DNA from: Chloroflexota bacterium | GTDB lineage: Bacteria > Chloroflexota > Anaerolineae > Anaerolineales > UBA4823 | Reading direction: 5' to 3' | Length of the DNA: 18,626 bases | Assembly: GCA_030669775.1 (NCBI GenBank) | Contig: DAOVCZ010000016.1 | Coordinates: 1-18,626 of the forward strand | Shown: positions 15,801 to 18,626 of the stretch, in pieces | Layout of the letters: every line of letters begins with the position of its first letter | Position numbering within the stretch: the stretch's first letter is position 1 | The notes under the pieces: model-generated | Told to the model about the DNA's origin: nothing | Seen by the model: the letters and a program-made list of their open reading frames with translations, nothing else | The model's database searches: none | Made by a program: the position numbers and the translations under genes

Positions 15801-16389
15801 TCGCAATGTAAACATCCTGGTGCTTGATACTGAGGTCTACTCCAACACCGGTGGGCAGGCATCAAAAGCGACACCAAGAGCTGCCGTGGCGAAGTTCGCC
15901 GCCAAGGGTAAAGGTCTTCCCAAAAAGGATTTGGGGATGAGCGCCATGTCTTACGGTTATGTGTATGTCGCCAAGATAGCTATGGGTGCCAGCGACCAGC
16001 AAACCCTGCGCGCCTTCATCGAAGCCGATGCATATGATGGTCCTTCATTGATCATCGCTTACAGCCACTGCATCGCACATGGTTACGATCTGATCAAAGG
16101 TCTTGAACAGCAGAAATTGGCTGTCCAATCTGGCTACTGGCCTCTATTTCGCTATAATCCAGATCTTGCTGATCAGGGTAAAAATCCTTTGATCATCGAT
16201 TCAAAGAAACCGACTATCTCGTTATCTGATTACGCTTATAACGAAACCCGGTATCGCATGCTCCTGCAAAGTGACGAACAGCGTGCCGAAGCACTCATGA
16301 AACAGGCTGAGGATGATGTCGAAAGTCGCTGGGAACTCTATCAACAAATGGCCGCGATGCATTATGATGGCAAGAATGGGAACGAGTAA
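12814..16389 (+). CDS. nifJ: Pyruvate:ferredoxin (flavodoxin) oxidoreductase, single chain
   Basis: PFOR converts pyruvate and CoA to acetyl-CoA, CO2 and reduced ferredoxin, using thiamine diphosphate and three 4Fe-4S clusters. The 1191-residue chain shows the pyrimidine-binding domain (YPITPSSGMGEYADAW; Thr32, Glu65, Arg115), the gamma-type domain (VFFGLGSDGTVGANK), two ferredoxin clusters (Cys697/700/703/707 and 753/756/759/763), proximal-cluster cysteines Cys827, 830, 855 and 1086, and the thiamine/Mg site (GGDGWAYDIGYGGLDH, YSNTGGQ with Asn1011). Spacing of the last four cysteines matches Desulfovibrio africanus PFOR as I recall it (812/815/840/1071). The chain stops before the extra C-terminal domain VII of that enzyme. 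ATG 12814 follows GGAG by 5 bases; the adjacent ATG 12817 is equally possible, while TTG 12796 lies before the ribosome site and is unlikely. A DHOD-like gene follows. Confidence 0.97.
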   Translation: MMKRPIITVDGIEAVAMVAHKVNEVVAIYPITPSSGMGEYADAWSAVGKTNIWGTVPLVAELQSEGGAAGAIHGALQAGALTTTFTASQGLLLMIPNMYKIAGELTPTVFHVSARSLAAQALSIFGDHSDVTAARSTGFALLSSGSVQEAHDFALIAQAATLESRVPFLHFFEGFRVSHEVNKIEQLTDEDMRAMIDDELVQAHRSRRLSPDHPVLRGTAQNPDVFFQARETVNPYYEACPDIVQKAMDKFASLTGRQYHNIDYYGAPDAERVIVMMGCGAVTASETVDYLNQRGDKLGVVVVRLYRPFPVGDFLKSLPPTVKTIAVLDRTKEPGSIGEPLFLDVIAAIQEGLEKGIATFSEKPRITGGRYGLSSKEFTPAMVNGIFSEMTESELKNNFTVGIIDDVTNNSIDYDPGFSIEDPQTVRAVFFGLGSDGTVGANKNSIKIIGEETENYAQGFFVYDSKKAGAITISHLRFGPQPIRAPYLIDNANFVACHQFTFLERFDMLKYAAPKAVFLLNSFVGPDEVWDLLPRQVQETIIEKELRFYVIDGYKVAEEAGMGRRINTIMQTCFFAISGVLPREQAITAIKEAIRKTYGKRGEAVVKRNFEAVDKTLANLFEVNVPEEVTSQLTIRKPVPDAAPEFTREVLGEIIAGRGDDLPVSVFPVDGTYPTGTTKWEKRNIALEIPEWDTDICIQCGKCVFVCPHAVIREKVYDPALLEKAPPSFPSANARWKEFPNMKYTLSIAPEDCTGCGLCIEACPAKDKTQVGRKAINMVDQPPIREREVANWEFFLTLPEVDRTALKIGTVKNSQLLQPLFEFSGACAGCGETPYLKLLSQLFGDRIMIANATGCTSIYGGNLPTTPWSANAQGRGPAWSNSLFEDNAEFGLGMRLTLEKHQEYARELLPTFSDIVGQDLVTEILNDDQSNEAGIAAQRKRVELLKERLANVDDPHAKDLLSIADNLVNKSIWIVGGDGWAYDIGYGGLDHVLAMGRNVNILVLDTEVYSNTGGQASKATPRAAVAKFAAKGKGLPKKDLGMSAMSYGYVYVAKIAMGASDQQTLRAFIEADAYDGPSLIIAYSHCIAHGYDLIKGLEQQKLAVQSGYWPLFRYNPDLADQGKNPLIIDSKKPTISLSDYAYNETRYRMLLQSDEQRAEALMKQAEDDVESRWELYQQMAAMHYDGKNGNE

Positions 16390-16529
16390 TCTCTCAAACC
16401 TGGATATTTGGGTAAAGTGAGATTCGCTTTCAGTCACCAACAGATAAACATTCTATCTCTGGATTGTTTGCAGCAACCTTACCCAACTTATCCTTTGCAC
16501 AATCTTGTACATATGACAAGGAGCGTTTC

Positions 16530-17555
16530 ATGGTAGACCTTACTACGAGCTATTTAGGATTAGATCTAAAAAATCCTCTCATTGCCTCAGCATCGCCATT
16601 ATCGCAAAAAGTTGAAACCGTGCGGCAGCTGGAACGCGCCGGGATCGCGGCGGTGGTTATGTATTCCCTCTTCGAGGAACAAATAATCTATGACAGCTTG
16701 AGATTGGATCGCGACCTGAGCCAGGGCACTGAATCTTTTTCTGAAGCCTTAACTTTTTTTCCAGATTTAACTGCCTACAACGATTTAAACCAATACAGCA
16801 TTGGCCCGGATGATTATGTCGAGAACTTGCGTAAATTAAAGAGCGTAGTAGATATCCCTATTATAGGCAGCCTGAATGGGCTGACTAATGGTGGTTGGAT
16901 AGAATATGCCAGGAAGATCGAGGAAGCCGGCGCAGATGCTTTGGAGCTGAATATCTATAACTTATCGACGAACCCGGAGGTTTTCAGCCAAGAGATCGAA
17001 AATGAATATCTCGATCTGGTGCGTTCCATCCGGGCTTCGATCGAAATTCCCATCGCAATCAAACTGAGCCCTTTCTTCACCAACCTGCCCAATTTCGCCA
17101 GCAACCTGGTTGAAGCAGGAGTAAATGGTCTGGTACTCTTCAACCGTTTCTACCAGCCTGAGCTCGACCTTGAAGAATTAGAGGTCGTCCCCAGTTTGGT
17201 ATTGAGCAATTCACAGGAACTTCGTTTGCCATTACGCTGGATCGCTATCTTATATGGACGTATCTCAGCAGATTTTGCTTTGACAACCGGGATTCACACT
17301 GCAGAAGATGTCCTTAAAGCGACGATGGCTGGCGCCAGTGCTAGCATGGCAGCCTCCACGTTTCTCAAATATGGCATCGACCATGGGACCGAGATCCTGG
17401 ATGGGGTTAAATCATGGATGGAGGAGCATGAATACGAATCCATCGCTCAAATGAAGGGCAGCATGAGCCAGCAAGCCGTCGCTGAACCAGCTGCCTTCGA
17501 ACGAGCTAATTACATTAAAGTATTAAGTTCTTTTGATTTACGTTTTGCGCCCTAA
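16530..17555 (+). CDS. Dihydroorotate dehydrogenase-like flavoprotein paired with PFOR
   Basis: A 341-residue TIM-barrel protein of the DHOD-like superfamily, probably FMN-binding. Visible parts are the N-terminal strand (TSYLGLDLKNPLIASASPLS), VVDIPIIGSLNG, a strand with AGADALELNIYNLSTNP where true DHODs have an N-x-SCPN type motif, PIAIKLSP with the conserved Lys178, LVLFNRF with Asn205, and the C-terminal phosphate-binding TTGIHTAEDVLKATMAGASA. The usual Lys of the DHOD 'S-K-T' loop is replaced by VVMYSLFEE (42-50) and the catalytic Cys/Ser loop is not seen, so orotate synthesis is doubtful. ATG 16530 is chosen for AAGGAG 6 bases upstream; the frame extends to 16464 without a ribosome site. 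It lies 140 bases after nifJ with no terminator between, and such a gene next to PFOR is known from other genomes. A redox partner role is inference. Confidence 0.88.
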   Translation: MVDLTTSYLGLDLKNPLIASASPLSQKVETVRQLERAGIAAVVMYSLFEEQIIYDSLRLDRDLSQGTESFSEALTFFPDLTAYNDLNQYSIGPDDYVENLRKLKSVVDIPIIGSLNGLTNGGWIEYARKIEEAGADALELNIYNLSTNPEVFSQEIENEYLDLVRSIRASIEIPIAIKLSPFFTNLPNFASNLVEAGVNGLVLFNRFYQPELDLEELEVVPSLVLSNSQELRLPLRWIAILYGRISADFALTTGIHTAEDVLKATMAGASASMAASTFLKYGIDHGTEILDGVKSWMEEHEYESIAQMKGSMSQQAVAEPAAFERANYIKVLSSFDLRFAP

Positions 17556-17572
17556 TTGGGCTTTCTTCCCCC

Positions 17573-17608
17573 AAAATTAAACGTGGGGAGCCGCGGCGGC
17601 TCCCCACG
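17573..17608 (-). terminator. Intrinsic terminator after infA, possibly bidirectional
   Basis: Arms CGTGGGGAGCCG (17582-17593) and CGGCTCCCCACG (17597-17608) form a perfect 12-bp GC-rich stem with a 3-base loop. Read on the minus strand the stem is followed by TTTAATTTT, fitting the end of the rpsU-infA unit 43 bases after the infA stop. The plus-strand gene ends at 17555, so the same stem could also stop its transcripts, though AATTATTAAT after it is a poor T tract. Confidence 0.85.
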
Positions 17609-17650
17609 AATTATTAATCACAATAATTCCGGAGTGTTTATTTGAGAGAG

Positions 17651-17902
17651 TTATTCTTTCGGTGCTGGCATTTGTGAGTGTTTCTTCTGTCGGTAAACGA
17701 TCCTTCCCCGTGATAAATCGTAGGGAGACATCTCCAGGCGTACGCGATCCCCAAGCAAGATGCGAATATAATGTTTTCGCATCTTTCCTGATAGGTATGC
17801 CAGTACTTCATGATCGTTATCCAGGCGAACTTTAAACTGGGTTGCTGGTAAGGCTTCGATCACTGTGCCTTCAACTGTTATTTTTCCTTCTTCTTTAGCC
17901 AT
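17651..17902 (-). CDS. infA: Translation initiation factor IF-1
   Basis: IF-1 binds the ribosomal A site on the 30S subunit and acts with IF-2 and IF-3 in initiation. The 83 residues form one S1/OB-fold domain with the family pattern: MAKEEGKITVEGTVIEALP, FKVRLDNDHEVLAYLSGKMRKHYIRIL, GDRVRLEMSPYDLSRGRIVYRQK. It is about ten residues longer than the common 72, with a tail KKHSQMPAPKE. ATG 17902 has an excellent GGAGGTG 4 bases upstream. It follows rpsU by 34 bases in the same direction, instead of sitting in the usual secY-adk-map-infA-rpmJ block; a second infA elsewhere in the genome is possible. A strong terminator follows. Identity is certain. Confidence 0.97.
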   Translation of the reverse strand: MAKEEGKITVEGTVIEALPATQFKVRLDNDHEVLAYLSGKMRKHYIRILLGDRVRLEMSPYDLSRGRIVYRQKKHSQMPAPKE

Positions 17903-17936
17903 CTACACCTCCGGAATCTCTTTCGTGCTCCAAACT

Positions 17937-18137
17937 TTACTCGGAAGAATATCTCGGGTGTTTGCGCCTCATCCGTCGGATTGCTTTTTTCTTTTGGATG
18001 CGACGTAATTCACTCTTTGAAACAAACCATCTTTTTCGTCGAACAGTGCTCATCACACCACTCTTAGCAACTTTTTTGCGGAATCGCCTGAGCAGTTGAT
18101 CCTGACTTTCATTTGGTCTTAGTTCAACTGATACCAA
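17937..18137 (-). CDS. rpsU: 30S ribosomal protein bS21, TTG start
   Basis: bS21 is a small basic protein of the 30S platform near the anti-Shine-Dalgarno end of 16S rRNA. The chosen product has 66 residues: VSVELRPNESQDQLLRRFRKK, then a very basic helical run (RKRWFVSKSELRRIQKKKAIRRMRRKH), matching family length (about 58-71). The frame stays open upstream to ATG 18227, but AAGGAGGTGAGG (18141-18152) ends 3 bases before TTG 18137 with its GGAGG core 8 bases away, so TTG is the likely start and the first 30 codons of the longer frame are leader. A rare start after a near-perfect anti-SD match may matter, because bS21 influences initiation. It is the first gene of a two-gene unit with infA under a consensus promoter. 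Confidence 0.93.
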   Translation of the reverse strand: MVSVELRPNESQDQLLRRFRKKVAKSGVMSTVRRKRWFVSKSELRRIQKKKAIRRMRRKHPRYSSE

Positions 18138-18305
18138 TATCCTCACCTCCTTTTCTAATCTTCTACAGGCAACAAAATAGCCCGGCTGACGTTCACTTTC
18201 CCAGCCGAGCATTGCTTGGCTTCTCATTTACATTAGTTCCGAAATGTTAACCGTCTTCTACGCGTTGTCCTCCGGTAAAAATGTAGTATATGGTACTTGA
18301 ACGTC
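18138..18305 (-). other. rpsU leader (5' UTR), about 168 bases
   Basis: From the expected start site near 18305 to TTG 18137. It holds CGGCTG (18183-18188) pairing with CAGCCG (18202-18207), and an overlapping stem in which the minus-strand arms GCCAAGC and GCTCGGC share the 18204-18220 stretch, so the two hairpins exclude each other. That arrangement would suit autoregulation, but no poly-U terminator is present. The frame from ATG 18227 runs through it into rpsU without a stop. Function is inference. Confidence 0.4.
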
Positions 18306-18311
18306 TTTCAA

Positions 18312-18340
18312 ATTATAATGCAATAAAATCCATCTGTCAA
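18312..18340 (-). promoter_or_regulatory. Perfect consensus sigma-70-type promoter for rpsU-infA
   Basis: On the minus strand TTGACA (18335-18340) and TATAAT (18312-18317) are separated by exactly 17 bases (18318-18334). Both hexamers match 6 of 6. Transcription should start near 18305. This fits high expression of ribosomal protein bS21 and IF-1. A second, weaker pair, TTGAAA and TATACT with a 15-base spacer, lies just downstream. Confidence 0.9.
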
Positions 18341-18386
18341 TTAAAGTTCACGGTCTCCTCATAGGTTAACGAATTTTTATTGCATT
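18317..18386. repeat. 12-bp inverted repeat around the -35 of the rpsU promoter
   Basis: Arms AATGCAATAAAA (18317-18328) and TTTTATTGCATT (18375-18386) are exact reverse complements with a 46-base spacer. The left arm touches the -10 box and fills most of the promoter spacer; the -35 lies between the arms. A 9-base direct repeat TAAAGTTCA occurs at 18342-18350 and 18403-18411. The pattern is compatible with a looping or two-site operator for the divergent rpsU and 18522 genes. Confidence 0.55.
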
Positions 18387-18521
18387 TCTCATCATAATTT
18401 ACTAAAGTTCATCCAAACCAAGGAGATATACTTACTAAATCAACACTCTTTGTGATCAGTGCTCACCCAAATCCCGTTGATTCTCCTAAGTTTTCTAATT
18501 AATGTTTTTCAATGAGGCAGA

Positions 18522-18626
18522 ATGCCAATCATAAATAACCAAAATCAAACCGAATCAAATAAGAATAATGAATTTGAACCATGTTATGGCTGCGGTGCCC
18601 AGGTACCAAAGAGCAATGGTCCGACA
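18522..18626 (+). CDS. Start of a CxGCGA-type putative zinc-binding protein (DUF5946-like), cut by window edge
   Basis: The frame from ATG 18522 is open for 35 codons to the last base. After an Asn-rich, poorly conserved start (residues 1-21) comes EPCYGCGAQVPKSNGPT. The pattern C-x-GCGA-x-x-P-x-x-x-GPT is what I recall from the N-termini of DUF5946 proteins, where it is followed by a His-Tyr-Met motif and a Cys; the rest is beyond the window, so this is tentative. GAGG (18514-18517) lies 4 bases before the ATG. Nearby ATGs at 18502 and 18512 hit stops within 11 codons. The gene is divergent from rpsU. Function is unknown; metal binding by the two cysteines is inference. Confidence 0.6.
   Translation, partial: MPIINNQNQTESNKNNEFEPCYGCGAQVPKSNGPT

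Noticed and set aside
16464..16529. N-terminal extension of the DHOD-like protein
   Set aside because: No ribosome site precedes 16464, while AAGGAG sits 6 bases before ATG 16530, where the family-like sequence begins.
16390..16529. Possible promoter or terminator between nifJ and the DHOD-like gene
   Set aside because: Only a 5-bp AGATA/TATCT repeat and a GTGA/TCAC pair were seen, with no T run and no matching -35/-10 pair.
17937..18227. Longer bS21 product starting at ATG 18227
   Set aside because: The family starts at VSVELRPNES, and AAGGAGGTGAGG points to TTG 18137. The upstream 30 codons do not resemble bS21.
1..18626. tRNA, rRNA, CRISPR, insertion sequence, attachment site or prophage
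   Set aside because: No cloverleaf, repeat-spacer array, transposase or integrase sequence was found on either strand.

Overview
The window most likely comes from an anaerobic, Anaerolineae-like member of the Chloroflexota. This rests on a one-chain pyruvate:ferredoxin oxidoreductase followed by a DHOD-like gene, an orphan GlmL-type ASKHA protein among zinc-ribbon and polytopic membrane proteins, a cNBD protein with tandem bacterial PH-like domains, and a CxGCGA-type protein start at the right edge. The assignment is recalled family knowledge plus inference; no search was run.

Layout, left to right. (1) Minus strand, 1-3426: the 5' part of recF, then peptide deformylase (def), which overlaps the end of a 577-residue membrane protein by 14 bases. 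(2) Plus strand, 3515-4975: an alpha-D-phosphohexomutase ending at a strong intrinsic terminator. (3) Minus strand, 12507-5060: eight co-directional genes. Reading downstream they are a small protein, two membrane proteins, a zinc-ribbon/two-TM protein, a six-TM protein, a GlmL-like ASKHA protein, a barrel-sandwich/KOW-like protein and a small LPXTG-like membrane protein. The first five junctions either overlap by 1-4 bases or are 2 bases apart, and the sixth gap is 12 bases. (4) Plus strand, 12814-17555: nifJ-type PFOR and a DHOD-like flavoprotein gene. (5) Minus strand, 18137-17651: rpsU (bS21) and infA (IF-1), driven by a perfect TTGACA-N17-TATAAT promoter and closed by a 12-bp-stem terminator. 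(6) Plus strand from 18522: the start of a zinc-binding-type protein that runs off the window.

How the genes fit together. RecF, def, the hexomutase, rpsU and infA are housekeeping functions. PFOR supplies acetyl-CoA and reduced ferredoxin for anaerobic metabolism. The part without a textbook explanation is region 3. Its overlapping starts indicate translational coupling, and its products look like an envelope-associated assembly: soluble zinc-ribbon and ASKHA parts with several membrane proteins. No glutamate mutase subunit lies nearby, so the GlmL-like protein probably has another role. That cluster is the best candidate here for an undescribed system.

No tRNA, rRNA, CRISPR array, insertion sequence or transposase was seen. 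Regulatory calls are from reading the sequence by eye.
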